Assembly: GCA_025677815.1 (NCBI GenBank)
Contig: JAIXMP010000026.1
Coordinates: 558,001 to 622,000 of the forward strand
DNA from: Phascolomyces articulosus
Taxonomy: Eukaryota; Mucoromycota; Mucoromycetes; Mucorales; Lichtheimiaceae
Direction of reading: 5' to 3'
DNA: 64,000 nucleotides
Positions within the stretch are counted from its first letter, which is position 1. Each line of letters starts with the position of its first letter. Positions 1 through 12,374 of the stretch are shown here, one piece after another. Under the pieces are notes generated by a model, which searched no databases, was not told the DNA's origin, and saw only the letters and a list, made by a program, of their open reading frames with translations. The position numbers and the translations under genes are program-made.

Positions 1-144
1 TTTTTATATGGTTATAAAATTTATCATTACTATCCTGTAATCAAAAAAGCGCAGGGAGAAGAATATTATAAAACTATTAGATGTTGCGTAATAGAAAGTG
101 ATAATGTTCTGGGTGTACTAAATTACCCCAAAAGCATTTTTTGA
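1..144 (+). CDS. HET-family protein, C-terminal end only (cut by window edge)
   Basis: Frame 1 is open from the first base to TGA at 142-144 and encodes the last 47 residues of a protein. The segment YYPVIKKAQGEEYYK, followed by a Cys-Cys pair, aligns with IYPVIKKKQGNLYYK and the same Cys-Cys pair near the C-terminus of the HET-domain gene at 41705-43491. It is therefore the 3' end of a third member of that family; the HET domain itself would lie left of the window. Whether the gene is intact cannot be seen. The match also supports treating the two open frames of the 41.7-kb gene as one protein. The alignment is seen directly; the family name is inferred through the paralogue. Confidence 0.65.
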   Translation, partial: FLYGYKIYHYYPVIKKAQGEEYYKTIRCCVIESDNVLGVLNYPKSIF

Positions 145-943
145 TTCAAAAAAAAAAAACTTTATATAGTGAGAGTAATATGTTTAAAAGAATATTGTTC
201 GTCAATTTTTGGAGGTATATAGCCCTTGAAGTACATCCTGCCAATAAATTCGGCAGTTGCACGTTAGAAACATTTGAGTTTGAGAGAGAATACAAATGGA
301 TGATAGTAGTTTTTCATGGAAACATGGATGGACTAAATGATACAAGCAAAAGAATTGACTTCACATATCAATCAAGCAAAATGTCAAATAAGTTTTCCTC
401 GTAACCAACAAACCAATAATTGTCTAAAAGCTTGTCCATCATTCATCACTACTAGTGCCATGCATATTCTATTTTCATTAGACAAGAAGTTAGTTAAAAA
501 TCCAATTATCCCAAATGATGATGATACGATCTTATTTTTCAATGACGAATCTATCGCAGTAGGAAACTTGTGCAGAAACCTTTTAAAGTGTACGATTGGT
601 TTTTCCTTTTTATAGATTATATTGGTAGATGTGGGCATGGCTGTATGAATATCAACGTCAAGATGAATCTTTTTGCTTTTTTTAATTCCTCAGGCAAAGT
701 TCGATTACCGGGGAGGTTTACTGATCCAACAAATGTTTATGATTATTATACTTAAGTAACATGGATTTATATATAAAAAAAGCAATATATTTTGTATAAA
801 AGTTTTATTTTTAGTATAACTTGTAGAAGAGAAGAATAACAAGATTGTTGTCAGTGCCATCTACTTTATAAAGTTCTATGAAAGTGATAATGCTGATATT
901 TATAACGTCCATCATGATGGGGTCTTTGTGTATATCCTTTCAC

Positions 944-987
<44 letters not shown>

Positions 988-3900
988 TGTCAGGAGAAAA
1001 ACGATAACATGCTTAGTTTCCATTTATTTATTACTACAGCATGGTATATACATAAAATATTGGGGAATAAATGGTCAAGATATATAACTAGCTACATGCC
1101 CATTGTAGTAGAAACATAGTATCCTCGAAAGACTGGATTGTACAAAACAATGAGCACATAATTGGTTATATCGTACCACCTAGTGTTGTAGATACTTTTT
1201 TTTTTCACACAAAAAAAAAGGCCGGGCGGGGGGTTTGAAAACCCTTCCCATCAGTGCTTTAGTAAAGATAACAGTTGATTCATAAGGGATTATGTATGAT
1301 CCTTGCTCTTATTTCTTTCGATGGGCTTTTTTTATGAATTAAGATTTTCACAAGTATGAAAAATCCTTCTTTTATCTGACAGCTTTCTACCAAATAAAGA
1401 AGAGTTTGGATCAAACAGATGTGCCCAACTCTCTCCACGTCCGTCTTAAAAGTAAAGCCAAGTATCAATGAACATGGACTAATGTGCAATCGTGTTTTAT
1501 AAATAGACACTTGGTTTGTCAAATACTACCACTAGATAACAAGCATATTGTCTCTCACTGAAGATAAACTGAGTTCGTTTCGAATCAAATGAAATTCTCG
1601 GCTGAAGGGCCATAATCCAAAATTAGCCATATATGGTATTAATCATCTACACTTTTTGAAGATCCAGTCAAAAAGAAGTTATCTCGAATGATATCCTGTT
1701 TAATAGTGTAAAAATATCGCATGTATTATAAAATATACTCATTCATTTTTTTTAATATAAGATGACACACCATCCCATTTTTTACCATGCATATGACTAA
1801 TAATAATTTATTCATTATTATGGCATGGTGGTGAAGGTGGAGAGTCGTAGATCAAAATTGAAACGAGTTTTTTCTTTTGATCGGGCAGCTTTCCCGCTGT
1901 AATAAGAATCCCTCGGACATACTTTTTGATATGTCAAGCTTCACTAAAAAGGAATTCAAAAAACTTACTGCAGATGACAAGTTAATAATATGATCATTTT
2001 TCTATATTATAAATGGTGAAAATATAGAATGAGAACCATCTCTTCCAAGTATAATATAGAATATCCATATTTGAACCTTTTTATTCTTGCTCAAAAGCCT
2101 CAATTGCGCTAAATATAAATATATTTTGGGGACAAGTTGATAAACAACTAGAATGAGATTGCCGTTTATGCCGTTGTAATACATTTAAACCTTAACAAGT
2201 TTTTATTAACCGTTTCTGGATAGTTTTTTTTAGACAACAATTTATATTTTTATTGGATCCAGCTACTAGGAGTCCAAGTAAAAAGCCAACTATTTTTATT
2301 TATTATTAGGAAAAATAATAATATGTTACTTTTACTATGTACTTATTGTGATAAGAAGGGGGGGAGGTTACCTTTATTTAATTCACTTTAGCCCATGGGA
2401 ACTTTTTCTTTTGGCACGCCAAGCCTTCGCACCATTGTGTTATTTATATAAACCATTATCCTCGTTTATGTCTAACAATACGTACACAATTTACAGCCAA
2501 AAGATAAAAAAAAAAGGCAGCATGTCGCTTTTCAAAGGAACATAAAAGGTCATGATAAACATTGGTTTCCTTAAAACAGTTCAGTTTTGACAGTTAAAGA
2601 AGCCTTTTTTTAAAATCATGGAGAAAAAAAATTAATAAATATAAAGATTAGGAAACTGAAATCTTTGTCACACAAAAAAAAGTGCTTGCTACCAAGATTT
2701 TACGATGCCTCTTTGTACTTTTTTCATATTATGTCCAAATCGAGCATTTGGAAGAAAAAAATGGCGGGGAGTTATTATTGTTTAAAAGTCAAATAAATTG
2801 ATGGTACATATCCGTGAAGTGCTAGTGAATAGAAGAAATGGATGGAAGCTTTTATCGTCTTCGTAGTAAAAAAAAAAGGAATACACAAAAACCTTTTTTC
2901 TTTTCTTTTTGGGAGCGTGAGTAAGAATTTGAATGTAATCTCTATTTTTACATATAGCATCTATATTTCCATTATTTCAACCAATATAATTGTCATTATA
3001 CTCAATAGCATTTCAAGTACTCACACACTTACCTATTTTGAGTCATGGTAAGAGAGTGGCTAGCAGTCTTCAATGTGGTAGAGAAGTAATAAACTATTCT
3101 TGATGATTTTGAGTAACGAGAATGTCATCTACCGTCATTATTCCTATTACTCAATTATTAGTAATAATAACATAATAATAATAACATACATCATGTTACT
3201 GACAAAGATAAGATATCTGGATTTATTTTTATATTTTTATTTATTATAATTATAATAAAATTAAATAAGTTATAATAAGACTTGTTCGCAAGAGTACTTT
3301 ACATAGTAATACGTTGATCATACAATTCTAGTATATATATCTATATATAATCACTTAAAAATCTATTTTAAATAACAATAAAAAATATCAAGCTTCCTAA
3401 TAGCAGACAGTAACATGGCAACAAATCTTCTTATTCTAAATATATTATCCATAATAGCCTATTATTACCATTATTGTATAAAATGTTATGGTATGATACT
3501 CAGCAAATATGGATAAAAGGTAACAAGTCGACGTCTTCTTACAAAAAGCTTATTTTAAAAGAATAGTACAAACATAGCAAAATAGAAATAAATAAGGGGA
3601 TTTACATTCTACCATTGTTTATCTAAATATTCTTAAACTCCAAAAGTCCTTGTCACACTTGGAAAAAAAGATGATACTAAGGTTTATTTAGTATAATATT
3701 TTATTGTTGCGACGTTATACATGACGGATGGTGACTGAAGATGTGGGGTTCTTCTTGATCTTGTTTCTTTTGTCCTCCTCTCTCTCATTTTTTTATAATA
3801 TAAATGATGATGATGTTACCGTAGCACATAGTCTTTCTTTTTCAAATAATAATAATAATAATAATGATGTTGGATCTGATTTGAATGCAAAAAAAGAAAT

Positions 3901-4859
3901 GTCGTTTGGAAGAAATTTTTCTTATTTTGGTGCTGCTCCTTTTTTTTAAGGTTGGTCAGGTCACCTGGCTCATTTAGTAAACTGTAATTCAAAATTTTGC
4001 ATGTATTATGGTAAAGCTATTAGAACCATCATGGTATAGCCATTATGGTATAATATTCTAATTAATAAGTGAGAACTAATCCAAAAACAAAAAAAAAAAA
4101 AAGAGAGAGAGTGCGTGTGTGAGTGAAAATTTTTTTTCTTGTCTTCTATTTTCTATAATGGATGGATCCATTTAGAGTCATCTTGGGCAAAATTTATGTA
4201 TGAACCCAATGATGTATTCATCAATTAATTAATTATTATTATGGTATAAAGAAGGAAAGGGACGGTTTCATTTCATGTTGTGGAAGATTAAAATGAATGA
4301 CCCAAAGAAAGGTCATCAATTTTATCATCAGGAACAAGACCAAAAGGTAATATTTATTATTAGTGTTGCTGTCTGATATAAACAAGTTGTTGTAATCGCC
4401 GTAGATGCGCGCATGTTCCAATATCATGAAAATTTGGTTAGATAAATAAATGATGGTACTGCCCCTCTGCTGAATGATGGTGATGGTGATGATGCAGGAC
4501 CATCATAATAATAACACGAGGGGAACTTTGCTTCATCTTATTGATTCTAACAATACACTTATTTAAAATCCATTCCTTTTGAACATGAGGCCATGACATA
4601 TATATATAATATGAATGTAAGGTGTAAAAGTCGCCTGACACGCATGAGTGATATTTGATCAAAGGCTGAAACTTGTTCAAACGCCAAGCTATTAATCACC
4701 ATGCAAAAAAAAAAAAAACCAGACTGGCGCCTTCCTAAATTAGATCAAATCTGTTTATCTTTTTTTTTTTGTTTTAATTGATTTCATATACAAAACCAAC
4801 AACCTCCCCACTCTTTATAAAAAAAAACAACGTTATTTTTTCTTTTTGCTGATAAAAAA
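145..4859. other. Gene-poor interval with simple repeats and decayed coding-like traces
   Basis: I see no convincing gene here. There is an A41 run at 945-985 and many shorter A/T runs. A short coding-like trace near 1912-1998 reads NPSDILFDMSSFTKKEFKK before a stop and might be a retroelement remnant, but it is too short to name. Open frames such as 3728-3949 are built on runs of T, AAT or GAT and look like chance. The right end, about 4740-4859, is T-rich and is the probable promoter of the Rieske gene. Confidence 0.5.
945..985. repeat. A41 homopolymer
   Basis: An uninterrupted run of 41 adenines, the longest homopolymer in the window. It lies in non-coding DNA and has no visible partner element. 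It could be the tail of a retroposed sequence, but no target-site duplication was recognised. Its length is uncertain because sequencing of such runs is error-prone. Confidence 0.8.
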
Positions 4860-6615
4860 ATGGGCAAGAACAAAGGTGGATTTTCTCTATTAGAGAGTTA
4901 CATGATGGCAAACGCTAATTCAACAGAAACGAGTTTGTATTACCTACAATTCAATGTTACATAAAAAAAATATACTCAAGTTACTTGATTTGAAACATTA
5001 ATGTCTGTGTGTGTAAAAAAAAAAGGTGAAAACGGCAATGGACAATCGGATGCAGTACCATTACCAGAAAGCATGGTAAATATAATATAGAAAGAAACCT
5101 AGTATATTTAATATATCTATTTAATATATTTATTATTATTTAAATTCCCATGGGTTTTTTTTCGTTATTATTTTTAGCGAGCATCAACATTGTTGGAACA
5201 AATTGGGAAAGAACGATCTTGGACAGATGAACAAATCGATCATGATATTGATATATTGGATAATAACCGTTTGTACTTTGTAAGTAGACATGTGTATAGA
5301 GCATAGGATGAAAATAGAAACATTTATGGTTTACTTTTTTTCTCACAGTGGCAATAAGGGAAAGTTATTATTCTGTGTGTGAGTATGTGTAGCTATTATT
5401 GATGCAAGTTATTGTTTACTTTATACTATACTCTTCTTAATAGGTACGTGATTTAAGATCATTGTCGAATCAAAGTTGGACAGTAAGTTTATTAATAATT
5501 GAGGTTGGGGGAGGTGAATCATCTATCCGTAATATGTTCCAGTTTTTGACAGCCATCCGTGTGACAATGCGAATGGAAAATAATAATAATAATATACTCA
5601 TATATTGTTCTACTCCACACCAAAAAAAAAATAATTTCATTATTGAAACACAAAAATACTCTTTTTTTCCCCCAAAAAAAATGATTAACCAGGTAATTGG
5701 GTTATTACCGCTTGTTCGTGATCTATTGAGACGTGCCATTGATCCCGAATGGGAAACAAAAGAAAGTAAGTATAATTGATATATACCCTAAATATAAACC
5801 AATGGGAAATGAAAATTTTATACTTTTTTAATCCTGTATCTTAAAAAAATTAGTGTGGGGTATCTCTATTATATATGTCTCATCATCTTAATCTTCATCT
5901 AGGTGTAGACTCGTACAAGGAGTACAAGGATAAGAAAAAAAAGAAAAAAGAAATGAAGAAAAAAAAGAAATACCAAAAAATGACACTCGGTGATCCCGTT
6001 TCGCCGATGCGTATTGAAGCTGAAGGTGATACACTAGCTCAAGATCCAGAGACCCTCCGAAATACCATCTTGAATGGATCCATTGATGTCGGACTTGCTG
6101 ATGTTGGCAACCGTAGCATGGATATGGATTTGAATAATAACAATGGTACAAGTCAACAACAAAAGACGGTGTCCTTTACGGACAATGCGTTGGTAGGAGT
6201 AGCTGCTACCGAAGGCAAGGTCAAGGATAAAAAGAAAAAGAAGAAAATGATGGAGATGGAGGCGAGTAGTAGCAGCAGTAGCAGTAGCAGTAGTTGTAGT
6301 TCTGAAGAAGATGAAATGACGACGGCCACTACTTCTGGTACTTCTTTGAATGGTCAACAACAGAAGCCCAAGACATTTACAGGCCGTCCAATCACTCCTG
6401 TGAGTAGCAACCGTATCCAAGTCCGAACTGCTTCTGGAGATACCTATGAATGTGATCGGTTCTGTCCACATAAGGGAGTGGACCTCTCTACTTGGGGGCA
6501 AGTGTTGGGTAACAAATTAGTTTGTACAAAGCATAACTGGTCATTTAGTTTGGAAGGAAGTGGTATAGGCCCAAAAGGAAGATCCGTTCACCCTTGCCGT
6601 GTCAATGACTGGTGA
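4860..6615 (+). CDS. Rieske [2Fe-2S] domain protein with helical N-terminal region
   Basis: Six exons join in frame: 4860-4875, 5026-5075, 5178-5279, 5444-5482, 5693-5765 and 5903-6615, giving 330 residues. The C-terminal part carries a Rieske cluster motif, CPH about residue 281 and CTKH about residue 301, i.e. C-x-H-x17-C-x2-H, which binds a [2Fe-2S] cluster through two Cys and two His. Residues about 22-92 are helical, including LLPLVRDLLRRAI, and resemble a SAM-like protein-interaction region. Between them lie Lys-rich runs (about residues 100-117 and 208-215) and a poly-Ser run. No signal peptide or membrane segment is seen, so a soluble cytosolic or nuclear protein is likely; the Lys runs could act in nuclear import. 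The first exon (16 nt, donor GTGGAT) is the weakest part of the model. The partner redox proteins and substrate are unknown. Confidence 0.8.
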
Positions 6616-7362
6616 TCATTTCCCCATTCAGTAGCACTATATTTTCCTTGATTCCAATATAGTACTCTATTCTTGTAAAAAAATCCACGTTAGGGATTGT
6701 TTCGAAGGTCAAGAATGTTGTATTCATCCAATTATGCTTAAATCAACTTGTTTGTTTGAGTTTAGTGTAACTGAATTAGTATTTTTTATTTTTACGTTGC
6801 TGGGCCACAAAAAAAAACCCATGAACAATTGTGAGGAAGGGGGGGAGAGATAAAGAGAGAGAGAGAGGAGAGGTGAATTTTGTGTGATGGTAATATGTGA
6901 GTGGGTGAGTGTGATTATATAGAAATAATAGTGTAGTTAGTATTTAGGTATTAGTATTAGGTATAGTAGTATTAATAGTATTATTTTGTGTGGCATATCT
7001 CTTTTGTTGACCCCTTTGGGTTATACAGTAATTATTCTTTATTCGTATTAAGAAAACTTACACATTATAATAATACTCTTCTGAGTCACCTTCCTATCAA
7101 TCAAGTTAGTTACTAGTTTACTTTCTTTATATACGTTTTAATTCAACTATATAACAATATTATTATTTATTTCCTTTACTTGATTGTCTACCAGTCCATC
7201 ATCATCATGCATTATATATTCTTATTATTGTAATTGCTCTTTAAAGTGTTATAATTTATTATTATATATTAGATTAGCCTATTACCCCCCAACTCTCTCC
7301 GCCCCCAAAAAATAATTGAAATCCTATCAATAAAATTTTTATAAACTAAATAGGGTCAAATA

Positions 7363-7525
7363 TTTTCCCACCCCGTTAAGTGCTTGTTGTGCAAGCTCAA
7401 TCCATCAATTTTTTTATATACAAGCCTCATTTCCAACCTTTTGCCTTTGCTTGCATATGACGACATGCGGATTGACGTTACACACTTTTTTTAGTTCTGA
7501 GAAAAGTACCGGTATATTTCACACG
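7363..7525 (+). promoter_or_regulatory. Distal conserved elements of transporter 1
   Basis: Three short blocks recur in the same order upstream of transporter 2: TTTTCCCACCCCGT (7363-7376; 19074-19087), CATATGACGACATG (7454-7467; 19133-19146) and GTACCGGTATATTTCACACG (7506-7525; 19190-19209). The last is identical over 20 bases although the DNA around it is unrelated. They lie about 660-820 bp before the start codon. Conservation against a diverged background implies binding sites for regulators of sugar uptake; which factor is unknown. Confidence 0.7.
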
Positions 7526-7944
7526 TAAGACATCTTATTTGCTAATTCAAACTTGATTTTATACAAAATATAGATCAAATTTAAGATTCGCATTAAGATG
7601 ACAAATGATTCATTGAGTCTCCCTCTCCATGAATTATTATCATGATAACTCATAAAATAAAATATATAATAATAAAAAAAGTTACAGAAAAAAAACCGAT
7701 TAAAATTGATATGAAACAAAAGGTTGGTTCTAGATACCAAATACGTCAGTGCAATGTTGGTCTAAAAGTAAGTAAAAAGTCAAGAGAGACGGGTTACCCC
7801 GCTTTATTATTACACATTTGGTGAGCGTGTGTTTTTTTTTATTATTATATTTCGCGGGGATCGATTCCTTTCTAATTTATTTACAAAAACCTGGTAAACG
7901 TTCTTTCTTGGAAACATAAAAAGTAAGAGTTATAGAGATCGATT

Positions 7945-8030
7945 GGACGAATCACATGCCTCGTATACCGGAGTGTTCTTGGTATACCCAAAAGTACCAG
8001 ATACTTTCAGTCCGCCAGAGTATAAAAAGG
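7945..8030 (+). promoter_or_regulatory. Core promoter block of transporter 1 with TATA box
   Basis: GGACGAATCACATG starts 238 bp before the ATG, the same place as in transporter 2 (236 bp). It is followed by TGGTATACCCAAAAGTACCAG, matched with small changes in the paralogue, and by TATAAAAAGG at 8021-8030, 153-162 bp before the start codon. The whole block has kept its spacing, so it is probably the main control region. Confidence 0.75.
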
Positions 8031-8182
8031 TATCAATCTTGAACAATTTCTTTTTTTTTTTTTGTACAGGATTTTATTTATCTAATCATTATCTCGGCCT
8101 TATAAACCGGATAACTCTTTCTTTTTTTTTTCTTATATAATATTTTCCTCGTCCCCCTAATTTTTTTCATACACACTCTATT

Positions 8183-10161
8183 ATGAGTAAACGATCGGAC
8201 GAACTTGGATTTCCCGCATACATGACGGCTTGTGCCCTCATTGCTGCCATTGGGTATGGTCCCTTTTATTATCTTTCAAGACTCAATGGTGGATTCTCAT
8301 CCTTCATTGTTTAAAAGTCGCGAATTATATATATATATACATGTCAACGTGGAATTACATTTCAATCATGTCTAATTGATGATTTATTATTTTTACTCTT
8401 CTATAGTGGCTTCAACGTTGGTTGGCACATTTCTGTTCCAAACATGCCTCAAACTACTATCATGAAATGTGAAGACATTGATTTGGAACAAGATTATGGA
8501 GCTCTTCCTCCTTGTTTACCTATGTCTCCTTTCACTTGGTAAATAGAAATTCTACCACTTTTTCTTTTTTTCTACACAAAAAAAAAGTATGATAAGATAA
8601 TCAATGATAAAATAAGATACATATACTAACCCCGATTCCTTTTTTACATGTTTATAGGGTACGATATATAATATAGATACAGTTGATGATGAATAATTCA
8701 AATATATATATATTTTACTAATTTGTTAATAATATAATAGGGTTACACTGTTGGTGCTTACGCCCTTGGTGGTTTAGCTGGTAGTTTCAGTACTATGTAC
8801 ATGAACGTTTGGTTCCCTCGTCGTATTAATATTATGATCTCTTGTGCTTGGTTTATCTTTGGTGGTGTCTTGTCTGCATGTGCTGTCAACATTGGCATGG
8901 TAAGCAAAGTTTTTATACAAATAGTTCTTAATATATATATATATATCCCAAAATAGAGAATATAGCAACTGATTTATTAATATATATAATACTATTACTA
9001 TAGTATGCTGTTGGTCGTGCATTGGTTGGTGTGGGTGCTGGTATGGCTGGTTCCTCCATTGCTATTTATATTTCTGAAGTTTCTACCAAGAAGAGTCGTG
9101 GTGCTCTTGGTAGTGTATTTGAATTCTTCCTTAACCTTGGTATCTTGTTGACTCAAGTTGCTGGTCGTTATATGAAGGCCGTACCTATCTGGCGTTTCTT
9201 GTGGGGCATACCCACTATCTTGGCCGCTATCAACCTTGCCTTGATGTTCTTTGTCTGTGTTGAAACTCCCCGTCGTTTGTGTGCTGATGGCAAGCCCGAA
9301 GAAGCCCGCCATGCTTTGCAAAGACTCCGTGGTCCCGATGCTGATATTACCATTGAATACGAAAACTTGTTGGCTGCTCGTAGACGTGAAACTGAATCCA
9401 ACATTAAGAAGTTGAGCATTATCGATGTCATCACCCTCAAGGATCGTCATGTCTCCTGGATGGTCTTCATTGTCATTGTCATTCAAGCTTATAACCAAGT
9501 TGGTGGTATTGGTCCCTTGTCTGTCTATGCTGTCGGTTTCCTTGAAAGTGTCTTGCACGATATGACTTTAGCTCAAAACGTCTCTCTTGCTAACGGTGCT
9601 GGTAAACTCGTCTCTACCTTTATTTGTGTCCTCTTGTTGCACAAGGTCGGTCGTAAGATGTTCATGATGATCTCTTGTATGGGTATGACCATCTCTTGTA
9701 TCTTTATTGTCATTGGTGCCGTCAAGGGTGAAGGTCTTGGTCCTCTTGTCATTACTGGTGCTATTCTTTTCACTTTCACTTATGCTTTGGGCTGTGGTAC
9801 CATTCCATGGATCATTGCTCCTGAATTGGTTCCTCTTTCTGCTCTTGCTCCTGGTTCTGCTTTGGGTTGTGTTTCTAACTGGTTGTTCAACTTCCTTATT
9901 AACACTCTCTGGCCCCAACAATCAGCTAACCTTGGTAATTACAGTTTCATTGTCTTTGCTATCATTAACTTTATCGGTTTCCTCTTCTGTTTGTTCTGCA
10001 TGCCTGAAACCACCGGTAAGGATCTTGACCAAAAGGCCGATAGCAAGACCAAGCAACATGATGATGAACTCCAGGGCGCCGGTTCGTCCGATGGTAGCCA
10101 CGGTTCATTCAGTGATGAACGCAAGTTTGAAAAGGTTCAACATATTGAAGAAGCCAAATAG
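8183..10161 (+). CDS. MFS sugar transporter 1
   Basis: Exons 8183-8253, 8407-8538, a single base at 8658, 8741-8899 and 9004-10161 total 1521 nt, giving 506 residues. The protein is a twelve-helix major-facilitator sugar porter of the plasma membrane. Family marks: GRALVGVGAGMAG in helix 4, the ETPRRLC loop (a variant of the sugar-porter PESPR motif), QAYNQVGGIGP in helix 7, HKVGRK before helix 9, IPWIIAPE in helix 10 and PETTGKDL after helix 12. The C-terminal tail of about 45 residues is hydrophilic, rich in Ser, Asp and Gly. Its near relative is at 19941-22230. Introns at 8539-8657 (perfect TACTAAC at 8624-8630) and 8659-8740 (TACTAAT) flank one G. Direct splicing of 8538 to 8741 would shift the frame and hit a stop within about 15 codons. 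Hexose is the likely substrate class; the exact sugar and direction are not shown by sequence. Confidence 0.92.
8658..8658 (+). other. Candidate one-nucleotide exon (transporter 1)
   Basis: The sequence reads TATAG|G|GTACGA. The first intron ends with AG at 8656-8657, a second begins with GT at 8659-8660, and the single G between them completes the Trp codon of ...FT-W-GYTVG. Each flanking intron has its own branch-point-like sequence and a usual length (119 and 82 nt). It can also be described as a twin (nested) intron in which removing the first creates the donor of the second; the mature mRNA is the same. Confidence 0.75.
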
Positions 10162-12178
10162 ATATTAAAAAAAATGATAGGAAAAGGTATATCCCTCCCC
10201 CTCTCCTCCTTCTCCATTAGCCTATCATGATTATTTTTTTCAAATATCATATTCTATTATTATTTTTTACTATTATATTATACTACTAGTGTTTTTTTCC
10301 ATTATTTATATACATGTTATTAAAAAAAAGAAAAAAAAAGATTTTCACTCTTCACACACACATTTTACGTATTTCACACCCAAATAATTACTTTCACAAC
10401 TCATCTTTTTTTTTATTATTTTTTTTTCCACATACACACACCACTATTCGTTTTGGATATGTTAGTAGTATACACTCTTATTTTTGTATATTTGTTATTA
10501 TCCTTATTGTATGATAGTTTATTATTTTCTTATTTTCTATTTTTTTTTATTTGATTCCCGATATCCTTTTGTCCTTCCTTATTTTTTTCTTTTTTTCTAT
10601 ATTCATTACCTTCTTATTCCTATTTATACCGATATTCTCCTCAAGAAGAAAAAAAAGTTTCATGGCTAGTACATGCTTGTATTCTTCTTCAATCAATAAA
10701 TCTTCAAACAATTAGTATTTCCAAAAAAAAAATTTACTATTTTGGTTTCATAATGTAGAAAAAAAACTTGGATGAATTTAAGGTATTTTTCTATTTTTAT
10801 CAGAATCGATTATTAATTAAATAATACAATGATATCCATTGCTACATATGCAATAATAATATTATCTTGCATGAATTTTGTAAAGTGATTTCTGATAAGG
10901 ACAAAAATAGATTTATCCAACTTTTAATATATATGCAAAGTTAGTGTCTGTTATCAGACAACATTATCTGTATGTTGTTCAATGACGATAAGAGGTAAAG
11001 ATTTATGCAAGTAGTAAATTGTAGCTAAATATATTAATATATTGATATCATTACTGCATCTCTTTATTTATTGAAAGTACTCAATGCCATTTATTAATAC
11101 CAACACATTGTATTGTATAACTAATCTGGTTGGTATAAATGAGGAGAACTTGACACTGTCATTGTTGCCATCATTGTGATTCATACATCAATACTGATAG
11201 AGGATAATTCCATAGTGATGCAACGAAGGGTTGCGTAATTCAATTGTAATAAAAAAAAAAGGATGATGTATTATACTAAATTTCTAGGATGAAGATTAAT
11301 GAAATGTCATAGCAATTGATAATACAATCCACCCTATTTAATAGTACGTGATATACAATCTGTAGATCGATCTAGTAATGGAGTATAATATATTAACTAC
11401 ATCATCGATTGATGAATCTTGAGTGAATTCTTTTTGAATTTTACTTGCATCCCGTCAACAAGATTGACAAATAGCAAAGTGAAAAATGTGGATGACGCTA
11501 TAATATACCGTTTTCCCAATATCCTGCTGCCAATAAAACGTAGTAATAAGATTCAATGGAGAATCAAAGATTTTATATTGTATGCAATAGATCATAAAAA
11601 TGAATCATTCATAGGTATAGTTTTGATAATTAATAATAAAAAAGACAAAGTGAGTAACTTGATGATATAACACACTATATTCTTATAATTTCTCATTTAT
11701 TATGATTTTCTTGTATTTGAATTCAAAAAACTGATGTTATAATACCAATCATACAATCAACTATTTCTCTTCAAGCAAAACCATAGTTTACGAAAAAAAA
11801 ACAACAGTAATTATATTTAATATCTGATTTGTTATTACTATTCAATTATATATGTACTGATCATAGTAATAATTATACAGCTACGTACAACATTTTTTAT
11901 ATCGTATTCTTACTTTAACTTAGTAACTCTCCTATTAAATATTCTTTATCTATTTCCATACAATAACTAAAAAAAAAACCTTGTATCATTGCAACAAGTA
12001 AGTGACACATATAAATCCATATCTATTATTTGTTGCAACAGCTGGTTATTAGTACTACTTTTTTACCTAGTGCTCCTCGCAAAGCGAAAATGTAAATTAT
12101 TCTAAAACGTCAATATTGGTTATATAGGTGAACTTTGAAATATTTAGTATATTAATGCATATTGATCAATATCTATGG

Positions 12179-12268
12179 ATATTGACAGATATTGGTAGAT
12201 ATCGAACAATATTGGCTAGTGTTAAGCAATATAGATAAATATTAGCAGACGCTGGCCGATATTGACAA
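12179..12268. repeat. Nine-unit degenerate 10-bp tandem repeat
   Basis: Units read ATATTGACAG, ATATTGGTAG, ATATCGAACA, ATATTGGCTAG, TGTTAAGCA, ATATAGATAA, ATATTAGCAG, ACGCTGGCCG and ATATTGACAA. The consensus is near ATATTGRCAG and the mean period is exactly 10 bp, close to one helical turn. Related ATTGATCAATATC sequence lies just before it at about 12160. Confidence 0.7.
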
Positions 12269-12374
12269 TTATGTATACATTTCATCACATAAATTTTGAA
12301 ATAGAATAAAAGCATAAGCATAGTATAGAATGAGTAATTGATACGAATATAACAAGTTAGTTACTTTGTTTAAT

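Larger units (their letters stand above)
6616..8182. other. Intergenic: Rieske 3' end and transporter 1 promoter
   Basis: No gene is seen. The first few hundred bases are 3'-flanking sequence with GAGA and TAGTATTA-type simple repeats. From 7363 onward the interval holds blocks shared with the second transporter (listed separately) and a TATA box at 8021-8030. Confidence 0.6.

Noticed and set aside
3728..3949. Frame beginning with a hydrophobic stretch like a signal peptide
   Set aside because: Hydrophobicity arises from T-rich sequence and the Asn run from AAT repeats; no TATA or continuation.
4438..4680. Open frame on minus strand with a His run
   Set aside because: The His run comes from a GAT/GGT simple repeat; no domain, promoter or codon bias.
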